Of a DNA stretch of 40,214 nucleotides, positions 30,088 to 40,093 are shown one piece after another. Position 1 is the stretch's first letter; each line of letters opens with the position of its first letter. Source of the DNA: Seminavis robusta (Eukaryota > Bacillariophyta > Bacillariophyceae > Naviculales > Naviculaceae). A program made the position numbers and the translations under genes. The DNA lies in assembly GCA_903772945.1 (NCBI GenBank), contig CAICTM010000996.1, positions 1 through 40,214 on the forward strand, given 5' to 3'. The notes under the pieces were generated by a model. The model was given only the letters and a program-made list of their open reading frames with translations. It did not search any database and was not told the origin of the DNA.

Positions 30088-31179
30088 TCACTTTAATGTC
30101 CTATTTACACTGTATGTGGTAGCTGGAATATTGTCTTGATTGTCCTTGTCTTCCTTTGCTCTTCGTTCGGCGAAGGTTTCCTTGAGTTCCATGGCCTCAT
30201 CCGCTTCCGCTTTAGTAGAAAAGAGCAAAACAGGAGACGATGTCTTGTCACCTGTTCTCGTCTCGACAACTTCATACCACTCTTGCTTATCATATTCTGA
30301 TTGACCATCCATGCTGGAAACAAAGTCGCCCAAAGCAGCTTTTCCACCATTGGCACTGCTGCTATTGCTGGGTATTTTGTCTGCTAAACCTATTGTTGGA
30401 GTTTCCAAGGAAAAGGGCGTTGGTTTGGATTGTGGTGTAGACTCTTGTTCTTTTTCACTTGTTCCCCCTGATAGTTGCAGATTATTCTCTTGCTCTTGCA
30501 TAGTGCTGGTATCCTTTGTGTCCTCAGGTGGAGCCTCCTTGGTCTCCATTTCCTTTTGTGCTGCCAACTCTAACTTTTCTTGCTCTTGTTGCCTTTCTTG
30601 TTCTTGTTGGATTTTTTCTTGTTCTTGTTGAAATTTTTCTTTCTCTGCCTCGTAAGCTTCCAGAATGCCGGGCAATTGTTCCTCTTTCATTTCTGGTTTA
30701 ATGCTGTGGTGAAGTATCAAAGAGGCTTCTTTCGGTGTCAGAGACTTGATACCTTCTGCTGTATAACCTAGACTCTCGGTCAGTTCTATTCGCATGGCCG
30801 TGGTGATCATAAAAGCAACTTTGGCCACGTTTCCTCCAGCCGAAGAAGGAGGACTTGTGCTGTCAGATGTCGTTGACATAGTCGTGCCACCACCAGATGA
30901 TGATGATGATGATTGTAGCAATCCTTGTCGTTGTCGCAGATAGTCCGACACGCCATGGTATTGAATGAGACCAATTTGTTGCTGTAAGGACAACAGGGAA
31001 GCAGCAACTTGATTGGATTGTCTCGCCTGTGATACAATGACATTCCGAAAGGCATCACTGAAAGATGTGTGGGTGTCTTGACGTCGAAGGATGGGACTGA
31101 CCGCTTGAGCAAACGCTCGACTGATTGTCACACCATCACGGCCCAAGATCGCCATTCGATTCCATAATTGAGAAGCCAT
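30088..31179 (-). CDS. Coiled-coil protein of unknown function
   Basis: 363 residues from the first ATG (31179); the upstream open frame opens with TTG. Residues 1-90 look helical (GRDGVTISRAFAQAVSPILRR). A compact segment at about 140-185 (VAKVAFMITTAMRIELTE, GYTAEGIKSLTPKEASLIL) looks like a small folded helical domain and is the best query for a search. A strongly charged Glu/Gln coiled coil (QQEQEKIQQEQERQQEQEK) follows at about 195-235, then a disordered stretch and a C-terminal patch EWYEVVETRTGD with a Glu-rich helix. There is no signal peptide or membrane helix. Mitochondrial targeting is conceivable from the basic amphipathic start but not demonstrated. It is divergent from the Rrp6 gene; no function is assigned. 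Confidence 0.7.
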   Translation of the reverse strand: MASQLWNRMAILGRDGVTISRAFAQAVSPILRRQDTHTSFSDAFRNVIVSQARQSNQVAASLLSLQQQIGLIQYHGVSDYLRQRQGLLQSSSSSSGGGTTMSTTSDSTSPPSSAGGNVAKVAFMITTAMRIELTESLGYTAEGIKSLTPKEASLILHHSIKPEMKEEQLPGILEAYEAEKEKFQQEQEKIQQEQERQQEQEKLELAAQKEMETKEAPPEDTKDTSTMQEQENNLQLSGGTSEKEQESTPQSKPTPFSLETPTIGLADKIPSNSSSANGGKAALGDFVSSMDGQSEYDKQEWYEVVETRTGDKTSSPVLLFSTKAEADEAMELKETFAERRAKEDKDNQDNIPATTYSVNRTLK

Positions 31180-31545
31180 GGCAATGGGTTGCTTTTCGTC
31201 GCTGTGGTCAAAGCAAGCACAGTAACAAGTCAAGTGCTGTCCCTCACACCTCCTTTATCATGCTGTCTTATGGTGGTAGCTGATTGCAATGATCGTTGCG
31301 TCGTTGCAATTGCGACTGTGGTCTCGAGGGGAGAACGAGATCGAATCTTCAATCTACGGTATTCGAATGAATCAAATGTCCGAAAGTTTCGATCAGTGAT
31401 TCGATTCGGTTATTGGGTGGTTCTGGTGCATTCGGTTCCTTCCTCCTTCATTTATTGTTGCAACGTCCTTGCACCTGTCTGGTTGAACTGATTGTGTCGC
31501 TCACTAGCTAGCTAGCTATTACAATAGCTACTTGCAAGGAGGAAC
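31180..31545. promoter_or_regulatory. Divergent promoter region, coiled-coil protein / Rrp6
   Basis: A 366 bp region between divergent starts. It contains GATTCGATTC at 31398-31407, 148 bp upstream of the Rrp6 ATG, a related TATTCGAATGAATCAAAT stretch at about 31361-31378, and a CTAGCTAGCTAGCTA run at 31504-31518 just before the Rrp6 leader. No gene is supported. Confidence 0.5.
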
Positions 31546-34500
31546 ATGGAACCAGAGCAGGAAGAGACGTCGTCTCTACCAGGTCTACTGGCAGCGTTGG
31601 CATCGGGTGCTCGGGCGGTTCACAGTTTGCCTCTGGAAGATGATTTTTCGTTCGAAGCGTCCTTTCCAGAATTTGCCAAGTCGCTTACTGAGACTCAGGA
31701 GGATTTGTTACAGACGCTGCTGGTATCATTGCAATACACCAGTAGCGCCAAAGAGGGCATTGACAATGACATTTTGGATCCTGATGGATTTCAGGATATT
31801 CAAGATCCACTGTTGTGGGATGCTTGTGCCGATGCCTGTGAGGAACTGTTGGATCAAGTCGAAGCATTTCTGCAGAGCAAGAGTACCATTGTAGACGATG
31901 ACAACGTCGCTTTGGCCACTGGAAACTTGGCCAATCTTGCCGGAAGGGCTCGTCAAAAGGCAAAGTCCAGTTTGGGGCGACTGGTGGAATCGACAGTGGA
32001 GATGGAAAAGCCGCAAGTCACCTACAGTCTCGTTGTGACAACACTCAATGATCGCAAGGAACCATTCATTCCCAAAATTCACCCTGAAAAGCCATTCTCC
32101 GTGGAGCCTTTGGATATGAGTCTTCAGTCAGGACATGGACTCGATACTCGCCATGGTCCTCTCCGCAAAAATGCACGTGTTCCACCCGATGTCGTGGCTC
32201 CGTCACAACATGTCCCACACCTTTACGAAAAGGAAATCACATCCTTTCAGTACACCCCGCAACAGTTGGAAGCGAGAAAACCAGAGGGAGATATTGCAAC
32301 CCCTCCATCACTGGATGCCACATGGGTTGATACACCACAGGCTCTACAGGAATTGTCCCAAAAACTAGAACATGTCCAAGAGGTTGCCGTCGATTTGGAA
32401 CATCATTCCTACAGATCCTTTGCAGGTTTGCTCTGTCTCATGCAAATTAGTTTTCGCAACCCCGGAAATAACAACGACACCATGGAGAATTTTCTTGTCG
32501 ATGTCTTCCCACTGTGGAAAGAAATCAACAATTACCTGGCACCCATGTTTGCCAATCCAGCTATTGTCAAAGTCATGCATGGCGCCGATTCGGATATTCA
32601 ATGGCTTCAGCGCGATTTTGGAATTTACGTCGTCAACCTATTTGATACCGGACGAGCGGCGAGGGCCTTGGGACTCCCCTCGGCTGGATTGGCCTTTTGC
32701 CTCCAGAAATATGCCAATGTGCAGGCCGACAAGACGCATCAACTGAGTGATTGGAGACAACGACCCATTCCAGATGCAATGCGGCAATACGCCATTATGG
32801 ATACGCATTATCTGCTTGACATTTACGATCGCATCAAGTGGGATGTGCAGCAAAGCAAGAACACTTCCATCGAAGAAGTCTTGAACACCAGCCGCAAGGT
32901 CTGTCTCGTTCGCTATACCAAGGATCCATTTTATCCAAGTGGATACAAGTCGTTGACCAAGCAGCGATCGGGAGGGAGACAGCAAACCGTTCTGAATGCT
33001 CAGCAGGAACAGGTACTGGAAAAACTTTGGGATTGGAGAGACCAAACAGGGCGAAATACGGATGAATCCCCTACGTTTATTGGCTCCAATGCAGTGTTAA
33101 TGCGGATTGCATTGTCTTGTCCCACTACGGTCACCGCCTTGCAGGCCTTATTGAATCCGATTCCCCCTCTCATCCTGCATTACGCAACTGCTGTTACGCA
33201 GATTGTCCGAAAGGTTCGGACCAACATGGCGATTGATACGAGAATGGAAGGAAACGATCTGCGTGGCAAACAGCAACAACCTGCAGTGGGTGCTCCTTCG
33301 TCTGCCTTTTTCAAACCAGCAGAGCTCTCGTCGGACGATCGCATTCGACGCGCTGGGGTTCTAAGTCCGGTTCTGGGAACCGAGGCTCTCTACAAGCAAG
33401 CTGGTTGGATTACACCAAGCGGTGCGCGTGAAGAAAATGAGGTTCGTCGCACTCTCATGAGAAGGTTGGTCGAGGAACAAGAGATTGAACCCATGGTGAC
33501 CACAACAGAGGAAGAAGGAGGAGCAGAATCCGATGCTGTAGATGCTTCTGGAGCTCCAATGATGCCAACGAAACCAAAGAAAGGGCTCTCTGTAAATCGC
33601 TCGAACAGAGACTACAAAACACAACAGCAGACGTCTCACAGCCTGGGAATGGGCAAGGATTCTGCCGACGGCAAGAATGCACCAACCGGCAAACCCCGTG
33701 CCAGAACAGCGGATGGAATTGGCCCTGCTCGTGCCGCACGAGAGCATTCTCATTCTCCAGTGCCTCCGTTGACAATGGAGGAGGAAGTCAAAAATGCACA
33801 ACAAACTGCTGCTTTGATTCGAAGTGGCATGTCTCAGAAGAAGGAGATGCTGGGATTGATATCTCCTCCAGATGAGGAAGACTTGGACGCTGAAGACGAA
33901 GCGCCGCGAGCTGCATCTGGCCCTGGCGCTGATGATAACTTTGATGAGAGCGAGAGAGATTTGGCCGCCAGTTCAAAGGAAAACGACGAAGAGTTTGTCA
34001 TTCCCCGCTCCATGACGGAGATTTACAAAATCAGCAACCGCAATCGTCGCAACAAGAAAACCGGATCGCCGACATCGGATCGACAAACTTTTCCAACAAC
34101 TGACGCGGAAATGGAGCACCTGGCTAAAGCCGAGCAGCTGCTGAAGGAACGTGGTTTGGCGGGAAAGGGTTACTTTGACAGCCCAGGTGGGAGCAAGCGA
34201 CAAAGAACAAAATCTGCAGGCACAGAACAAGATGATGGTGCTGCCCCTGGAAGTACTGAGAATGCCTCCACCTTATCCCGAGAAGATGACGTTGCCTTTA
34301 TGCAGGATATTGGTTGGATAAAGAGCAAAGAAGATGCAGATAGGTTGCTGGGTCAAGATGAGAGCGCACCTCACGGTGATTCTGGTCCAACAGCTAACCC
34401 TGACGCCCATGCTGCGGACGAAGATCACGCAGACGATGATGCGGTGGGTACTTCGGGTGGCAAAGGCAGCAGAGACTCAAAGACACCCACGTTTGATTAT

Positions 34501-34719
34501 AGCTCAGTTGCAGGCGTTGGTACTATGTCAGGGGCCGCTGTCTCAAACCCATTCTTTACCGGCGCCGCCATTGCCGGTGGTCCCTTGACACATGGAGGTA
34601 CGAATTCCAAGTCCGATCGTAAGAAGTCTGGTTCAGGTAAAGGGGGCAAACAGGGCCGCAACAGGCAAGAACGGCCTGAGAAACGTGATGGCAAAACGCA
34701 CGCATACAGAAAGCGATAG
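31546..34719 (+). CDS. RRP6: Exosome-associated 3'-5' exoribonuclease Rrp6/EXOSC10
   Basis: A 3'-5' exonuclease of the nuclear exosome that trims and degrades rRNA, snoRNA and aberrant RNAs. 1057 residues, no intron. The N-terminal ~100 residues resemble the PMC2NT domain that binds Rrp47. The DEDDy nuclease spans about 260-445: D283 and E285 (VAVDLEHHSY), D350 (HGADSDIQWLQRDFG), and Y415-x3-D419 (YAIMDTHYLLDIYD), so all catalytic residues are present. An HRDC domain lies at about 484-560 (VLEKLWDWRDQTGR, NAVLMRIA). The ~490-residue C-terminal tail is acidic, then Gly/Lys-rich, and keeps FDYSSVAGVG, like the (F/Y)DYS motif near the end of EXOSC10. The tail makes it longer than the human and yeast proteins. 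It is divergently arranged with the coiled-coil gene. Confidence 0.93.
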   Translation: MEPEQEETSSLPGLLAALASGARAVHSLPLEDDFSFEASFPEFAKSLTETQEDLLQTLLVSLQYTSSAKEGIDNDILDPDGFQDIQDPLLWDACADACEELLDQVEAFLQSKSTIVDDDNVALATGNLANLAGRARQKAKSSLGRLVESTVEMEKPQVTYSLVVTTLNDRKEPFIPKIHPEKPFSVEPLDMSLQSGHGLDTRHGPLRKNARVPPDVVAPSQHVPHLYEKEITSFQYTPQQLEARKPEGDIATPPSLDATWVDTPQALQELSQKLEHVQEVAVDLEHHSYRSFAGLLCLMQISFRNPGNNNDTMENFLVDVFPLWKEINNYLAPMFANPAIVKVMHGADSDIQWLQRDFGIYVVNLFDTGRAARALGLPSAGLAFCLQKYANVQADKTHQLSDWRQRPIPDAMRQYAIMDTHYLLDIYDRIKWDVQQSKNTSIEEVLNTSRKVCLVRYTKDPFYPSGYKSLTKQRSGGRQQTVLNAQQEQVLEKLWDWRDQTGRNTDESPTFIGSNAVLMRIALSCPTTVTALQALLNPIPPLILHYATAVTQIVRKVRTNMAIDTRMEGNDLRGKQQQPAVGAPSSAFFKPAELSSDDRIRRAGVLSPVLGTEALYKQAGWITPSGAREENEVRRTLMRRLVEEQEIEPMVTTTEEEGGAESDAVDASGAPMMPTKPKKGLSVNRSNRDYKTQQQTSHSLGMGKDSADGKNAPTGKPRARTADGIGPARAAREHSHSPVPPLTMEEEVKNAQQTAALIRSGMSQKKEMLGLISPPDEEDLDAEDEAPRAASGPGADDNFDESERDLAASSKENDEEFVIPRSMTEIYKISNRNRRNKKTGSPTSDRQTFPTTDAEMEHLAKAEQLLKERGLAGKGYFDSPGGSKRQRTKSAGTEQDDGAAPGSTENASTLSREDDVAFMQDIGWIKSKEDADRLLGQDESAPHGDSGPTANPDAHAADEDHADDDAVGTSGGKGSRDSKTPTFDYSSVAGVGTMSGAAVSNPFFTGAAIAGGPLTHGGTNSKSDRKKSGSGKGGKQGRNRQERPEKRDGKTHAYRKR

Positions 34720-35258
34720 ATATCAAGAAGAAACAGGAAGGGGGGTTGTCGCTTGTGTGGTGTTTTGCCAGAGTAATCGTTCTAAAAAAATAGATAGTCA
34801 ACGTGTTCCAAAACGGTGTTCGTACTCTACCGTAGCCTGTCTTCTGTGACCCACTTCTGTCCGTCCCCACAGCATCGCACTAACATGCGACAGCTCGATG
34901 AAGTTTGCCCTGTCTGCGTCTCGCGCTGCCCTTTCAAATCTGTTATTTCTCTGCCCAGCTGACGTTAAATGGGTCCACCAAAGTAAATGGGTCCACAAAA
35001 AACATAGCTTGCTAGTGATTCTGGGGTGCCAGACTGCTGGAGCATGCTTGGTATCATGCTTGGTGCATGGTACCGGTATCATCAATAGTACTACATTCAT
35101 TATTCACATTTTATGATTTGCTACCTAGAACTGTTCAAAGGTAGCGTACCTTACATGTCGTAAGGATAGTAATAAGAGTACCGGTAAGATGATCCAATGC
35201 AGGGTTCATAATAACAACACAGAATGCGATTGCAAGACAATAATTCAGGGGCATTCAG
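34720..35258. other. Intergenic region between convergent genes
   Basis: Lies between the 3' ends of Rrp6 and the minus-strand disordered protein. A 12 bp direct repeat AAATGGGTCCAC occurs at about 34967 and 34985. GGTACCGGTATCAT is at about 35069. No gene is supported. Confidence 0.4.
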
Positions 35259-36164
35259 TCAATACGGTTGCACTGTCTGGAAGGGTAACTTGGGAAGAGT
35301 TTCGGACCACATACGACGCATTCCATGCTCATGAGCCCAGTCTTCTGGGATGACGACTTGCTCAGTGGGTGCTCTTTGTTGTTTCTTCTTTGGCAACTTG
35401 GTGCTTGGTATTCTTCGCTCGGGCTGCTGTTTTTGGACTTGTTGCCACTCTTCCTCGGGACTTCGCATATTGCCAGTCGAATGCGAACGGTATGATAGTT
35501 TCGAGGAGGAGGAAGAAATAGTTGGCATCATGGGTGCTGTCTTGATCTTGTCGTGTGGCTGTTGACGCGTGTGTTTCTGTTGATTGTGAATGGGCGTCGT
35601 GCAAGAGGTTGAACCAGTCAAGACTGTCGTGGCGGTAGCATCGGAACCAGGCGACAGAGGTGGCTCTTCGTTCAAGTGAAAGCGCATATTGTATTGCCTG
35701 TTCTTTTGAGGAGTTGTTTGTTGCCGTGTGTCTGTTAAAGTACCCAAATCACAAGATGGAATATCGGACAACCAGTGAATCTTGCCCTCGGCTTCGTCCC
35801 AACCGACAGAGCCAGAATCATCGCGACGCTGTTGGTGGGGATTCTTGGGACGATGGCGACGATGGCTACTGTTGGTATTGTCGTTATCTCTGTAAGCAAT
35901 CGAGTTGTCATCCATAACAACATCATTGGCAGAGTATCCGGGGGCACAGCACGCCTTGTCTAGCAATCCATCGAACCATCGACCGATTCTTGCTGTGCTG
36001 CTTGCATTGGAACGCCTAGATGTGTGAGATTGATTGGAGCTTGGAACTTGCATCATGTTATCGTAGCTTTGTTTGCCGTCTTTAGCTAATTTGGCTTCTT
36101 CCGTCAGATTGTGAGTGATGCTTCCCTTTTGGTTCAGCGGTTGCTTGCCATCCAACAGATCCAA
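35259..36164 (-). CDS. Disordered protein, 5' end unresolved
   Basis: Open for 301 codons, but the frame's first codon is TTG and the first ATG is at codon 37 (36056). The bases just before it read CATTCTAG|TTGG, which looks like a 3' splice site, so a first exon upstream is possible; I could not find it with confidence. The protein is hydrophilic and disordered. The most structured-looking parts are ARIGRWFDGLLDKACCAPGY near residue 60, with a Cys pair, and WDEAEGKIHWLSDIPS and WAHEHGMRRMWSETLPKLPF near the end. These short motifs are probably conserved binding segments. Function not recognised. Confidence 0.6.
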   Translation of the reverse strand: MDLLDGKQPLNQKGSITHNLTEEAKLAKDGKQSYDNMMQVPSSNQSHTSRRSNASSTARIGRWFDGLLDKACCAPGYSANDVVMDDNSIAYRDNDNTNSSHRRHRPKNPHQQRRDDSGSVGWDEAEGKIHWLSDIPSCDLGTLTDTRQQTTPQKNRQYNMRFHLNEEPPLSPGSDATATTVLTGSTSCTTPIHNQQKHTRQQPHDKIKTAPMMPTISSSSSKLSYRSHSTGNMRSPEEEWQQVQKQQPERRIPSTKLPKKKQQRAPTEQVVIPEDWAHEHGMRRMWSETLPKLPFQTVQPY

Positions 36165-36657
36165 CTAGAATGCAGTGGGACCGAGCTTCGTGTTGGATGC
36201 TGGTTTCAATGGGTTTCATTGTTTCGTTCCGAGTCGGAGCCAATCTGACCAAAAACGGTTATGAGTACACGAGTAAACATATGCCCTTTGCAATAAGATA
36301 TATTTTCTCTTACGTGTAAGTCTTCCTACTGCACCTGATACCAATCCAAATATGTATCTTATTATCAAGGTTAAGATACACGAATGTTGGCATGAATGAA
36401 ACGTCAGCTTGACGAAAACAGCCCATGGTGGGAATGAAGGGCTTGCCGATCTTGGCCGAAGCTGGGTGGAAGCATAAAACTGGAACATGGCGGCACCGCG
36501 GACCAAACCATCCAATGCTCCAAGAGCCACATGATGCCGCCAACAAATGGCAGGTTCCAGTATCAGAGCATTCTATGATGCATTCAGTCAAGGAGTATGG
36601 CACCAGCACATTGCTTGCTACTCCAACTATTTCTGACACCAGCCACTTACTTGGTAA
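36165..36657. other. Intergenic region, possible upstream exon
   Basis: Upstream of the disordered minus-strand gene. It may contain that gene's first exon: an ATG at 36219-36217 (ATGAAACCCATTG) lies 55 bp upstream but in another frame. A minus ORF at 36216-36530 has no recognisable domain. The TAA at 36655-36657 is the target duplication of the adjoining MITE. Confidence 0.35.
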
Positions 36658-37272
36658 GGGCATTCTCTAGTTGTACTCGTCCTAAAAACTCGTCCTAAGC
36701 TACTCGTCCTAAACTTAGGACGAGTTTGTAGGACGAACTGGCAATCTCTAAAAAAGTCGTTCTAAAACCAGACTTAAAATAGGACGAGTTTTAGGACCGA
36801 CGAGTTTCAATCTCTAAAAAGCTGGTTTTAAATCTCGTCCTACCTGCACCTCTCCTCTATTGGCCTATTAAAGTGGTCCTGATAGTGTGGCTAGGAGCTT
36901 CCCACGGTACCGGTACCTGTTGAAGTTTGTTATCTTGGTACCAATAGAGGTGCAAGAGTATCTTGGTACGGTACATGTACCCATAGAGGCGACTCGGAGT
37001 TACCAAAGAGGTGCGAGTTGAATCGTGTTAACTCAGTCGTGATGTCAAAAAGGAGACTCAAGGATTTAAGGGAATAGTTAGGACGATTCTTTAGAACGAG
37101 TTTTATTTTTCGTCGCAATTTCGAAAAATAGGACGTGAATTTATTTTTCGTCCTAAAAATTCGTTCTAAAAATAGGACGAATTTGAGTTAGAGATTGCTT
37201 TTGTCCTAAAATTCGTTCTAAATCGTTATTTTAGAACGAAAATTAGGACGAACGAAAAGTTAGAGAATGCCC
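36658..37272. mobile_element. MITE with TAA target-site duplication (PIF/Harbinger-like)
   Basis: A 615 bp element with inverted ends GGGCATTCTCTAG (36658) and the inverse of GGGCATTCTCTAAC at 37272. TAA flanks both ends (36655-36657 and 37273-37275), a TWA duplication. The interior is made of many inverted copies of CGTCCTAAA/TTTAGGACG, so a transcript would fold into long hairpins. No ORF is present. The start GRGCATTYTCTA is shared with the MITE at 20340, suggesting one family or one transposase. Confidence 0.82.
36845..36954. repeat. Inner inverted repeat of the MITE
   Basis: TGCACCTCT-(CCTC)-TATTGG (36845-36863) is matched inversely by CCAATAGAGGTGCA (36941-36954), about 77 bp apart. 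It contains GGTACCGGTACC. It could be a nested insertion. Confidence 0.6.
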
Positions 37273-37445
37273 TAACAGCCTGCAGTTCGATTGCGAAACC
37301 ATCTCTAGAGATCATTGCCTCAATCTAGCTTGCGGATTTTCTATACGGTATGGATTATATTGCCCCAGGTTCTTCTCATCCCCCTCCCCCTTCATCCCAT
37401 CCAACCACATCACCGCCGCAGACTCAATCTCACTTGTCCGCCAAG

Positions 37446-39164
37446 TTACGCACTCAACCCACCCGAACTTGCCCCACCTAGTCGTTGTCGTCTAGGCGAA
37501 GCATTGCTAAAGCTGCGGCTTCCAGAACGACTGCTGCCTTTTTGCCGCCGTCTCCATAGCTTGGGCCTAATGTATACCAAAAAGTTGAAAAAGCCTTGCA
37601 GCGGTAGAAACACGTTGACGGCAATAAACCATTGAAAGCTCAAACTGCGCCCTCCAATTCGAATCAAGCACCGGACAATGGTTGGAACCGTCCACGTCAG
37701 CAAAAGGGCTAGAATGAAGCAGATTCCTTGGATTCCCACATCCCTGCTCAAGGGGCTTGTATTGCTGCGCCGCATACTACTTGTAGATCGTAACAGGCTC
37801 GTAGATCGTTTCATACGAGAAAACGATACATCGTTCGGTTGAACTGGCTTGTCGTCTTCGTTGGACGCTTCTTCTGTTCCAGGACACTGCAGCACTTTTG
37901 AAGAATTCGTGTTTGTTGCTCCAGTGCCTTCGTCAGCTTTTTTACCCCTCTCCAATTCCACATTCGGAGTCGGCGGAAGTTTTGTGGAAGTGCCTTTGGT
38001 GCCATCTGGAGCTGTTGGGGCAGTCACATCTGTGAATATTGGGAGTGTCGGCTTCAGAGATGTTGCTTTTTCCATGTCACCTGAAGGCACCGGAACAATT
38101 CTCGTCGCAGTTGGGTGTTGTGTTGCAGCTTGCGCCCCAATCAAAGCGAGCTGGAGATTTTGTTCCTCCACCATGTCCACATCTGGGATCGATAGGAGAA
38201 CCTGTGATGAACTGGCACAAGTGTTGCCATTTTGCTTAGCATCCTCATCTGGAGCATGTTGACTTTTCGTTTCCTCCACATCATGTACCCCTGCAACTGA
38301 ACCGGTTTTCAATCCCATTTCTTCAGAGGCATTGTCGTTTGCAGGTTGGTGCAACTGCGGCAGTGTTTCTGTTGACTCTTCCAAAGCCAGTGTGGATTGC
38401 TCGGACGGTGATGATTGTTGTTGTTGTTGTTGTTGCTCTTGCTCTTGCGGATGAGGGGAAGGCTCACGGAAATGACAGCCTTCCTCACTTGGCATCCGTG
38501 CACCAAAGGTCCACCGTCTAGCCTTGATTTCAACCTCTCGCACAGAGCAGTAGATCATTATCATTGCAACGGTACAAAAGGCGATAGTGGCATATTCTGG
38601 GATGGTCCGAAAGGGGAATCTCCAGACATTTGCATTTTCACCTCGTATGCAGGGCGTCCTGGATGGACAACCCATCGGGAATGCATTCATGTTGCAGGAA
38701 AAGGGAGTTGGATTGTATAGCTCCAAATGAATTGATACGCCCCCCGAGATGAGCACAAACGCCAGAATAAGCACATGGACTATTGGCTCCATTTTGGCAA
38801 GTTGTGGCTCTTTGTACCCATACTTGATGGAGAGCAAGTAGGAGAGCGCCAAAGCTCCCGAGTAAAAGACCGTGGCAGTCACAAACTGCCCAAAGAAGCC
38901 TTGGGCATTGCAGGTTGCTCGAGATCCATTTCCAAAAGGGGGCGGAAGGGCCTTGCTCCAGATTAGAGGTGTTGAAATGCTCGCCAGAATGTCACAAAAG
39001 CTCATTCCAATCAAGAAACGGTCGGATACCTTGGTCTGGGATATCCTTTTCCTGTGAAGAATATCCCAAGCAATGTACAAAGACCCTAAAATCGAGAGAG
39101 ACCCCGTCACTCTCGGGATAATTGCTACGAGCTCCAGCTGCGTTGCGGTTGGTGGGGTAGGCAT
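37446..39164 (-). CDS. Seven-helix GPCR-like receptor with very long third loop
   Basis: 572 residues from the ATG at 39164, which has a GCCACCATG context; the longer frame starts with GTG. Seven hydrophobic helices are visible at about 10-33, 48-68, 86-110, 124-147, 188-210, 492-515 and 525-548. Helix 2 has SDRFLIGMSFCDILAS and helix 7 GFFNFLVYIRPKLW, similar to the helix-7 NPxxY-like and following basic helix of cAMP-receptor-like/class E-type GPCRs. A Cys in the first outer loop (ATCNAQGFF) and Cys residues in the second (FSCNM, GCPSRTPC) could form the usual disulfide. The third inner loop is about 270 residues, Gln/Glu-rich and disordered, and ends in RSTSSMRRSNTS. It probably signals through G proteins; the ligand is unknown. 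Confidence 0.82.
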   Translation of the reverse strand: MPTPPTATQLELVAIIPRVTGSLSILGSLYIAWDILHRKRISQTKVSDRFLIGMSFCDILASISTPLIWSKALPPPFGNGSRATCNAQGFFGQFVTATVFYSGALALSYLLSIKYGYKEPQLAKMEPIVHVLILAFVLISGGVSIHLELYNPTPFSCNMNAFPMGCPSRTPCIRGENANVWRFPFRTIPEYATIAFCTVAMIMIYCSVREVEIKARRWTFGARMPSEEGCHFREPSPHPQEQEQQQQQQQSSPSEQSTLALEESTETLPQLHQPANDNASEEMGLKTGSVAGVHDVEETKSQHAPDEDAKQNGNTCASSSQVLLSIPDVDMVEEQNLQLALIGAQAATQHPTATRIVPVPSGDMEKATSLKPTLPIFTDVTAPTAPDGTKGTSTKLPPTPNVELERGKKADEGTGATNTNSSKVLQCPGTEEASNEDDKPVQPNDVSFSRMKRSTSLLRSTSSMRRSNTSPLSRDVGIQGICFILALLLTWTVPTIVRCLIRIGGRSLSFQWFIAVNVFLPLQGFFNFLVYIRPKLWRRRQKGSSRSGSRSFSNASPRRQRLGGASSGGLSA

Positions 39165-40093
39165 GGTGGCTATTTTCTTTTGTTGTTGTTGTGTTGGGTG
39201 TTGGGTGTGGGCTGAGCTTGATTGGACCACTTTCTTTGCTTACGAGGGGAGGGCCTGCTCTGAGTGCCTTTGTTGGACACTGGACACAACGAAGAAGAGT
39301 ACAAGCTCGTAAGAACTGCGTATCATACTTGGTAAAGCGAAGGCTGGTGGTCTCTTTGGAAGTCTGGAATGCTACCGTAAGCATCAGAGTCGAGTCTGAC
39401 ACAGTAAAAGTTTTACTCCTTCAAAGAGAAGAAGGGTCATCCAGCATAAGTAAATCTGAAAAGAGAGTGGCCACTTCGCCACCAGACACCAGACGGTCTC
39501 AGCGTCTCAGCCGACTAAAAATGAAGGTCTCGATTTACAAGACCACCAAAGCCTCAAAACTCAAAACAACATGTACAAATTACACAATGTATGAAGATAC
39601 AGCCGTTCGAGGTGCCGGTAAACTCTGGCCTCTGGCAGTGTTTTGGTAGTATGAAGATGTAGAATTGATTGAATGCCTCTATTACCTCACCGCCCCTTCT
39701 TTTTGACTTTCCACGCCCCCCACAAATTTTCAGAAAAGGGGGGGAAGTGCCTGGAGCGAGGAACTACACGACCCCTATCTATTGGCAAGGGTAAGACTGA
39801 GTTGGAGAATCTTGAACTTTTGTTCTGAATTCAAATCATGGAACTGGGATGACAGCATCATCGTCTAACGTCTATCAATTGTCTCCCTTGGGGGTTGGGA
39901 ACTGAGAAAGGGAGACAAAAATTCAATCTGCCAATACCCCACATTGAAAAGCCAAGTACCCGCTAAACTCCTGGATCCACCAGCCTGTCCAGGTGCACAA
40001 ATTGTGAGCTAATTTAAGATTAAGAAAACGTACTAATAGCACTGGTGCCTATCCTCGTCAGTCGCCACCAGCATGTAGGGGCTCTGCAATAGC
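39165..40093. other. Promoter of the receptor gene and retroelement 3' flank
   Basis: The part next to 39164 should be promoter and leader of the minus-strand receptor gene. From about 39700 onward the DNA probably belongs to the retroelement whose integrase end lies at 40094-40213. It contains a hairpin GTCTCCCTT...AAGGGAGAC at 39884-39920 which, read on the minus strand, includes a CCCCCAAGGGAGAC purine-rich stretch that may be the polypurine tract before a 3' LTR. ORF 39191-39649 shows no domain. Confidence 0.4.

Noticed and set aside
30088..31179. Pam16/Tim16-like import subunit
   Set aside because: A short resemblance (SRAFAQA, LTPKEASLIL) only; length, coiled coil and domain order do not fit.
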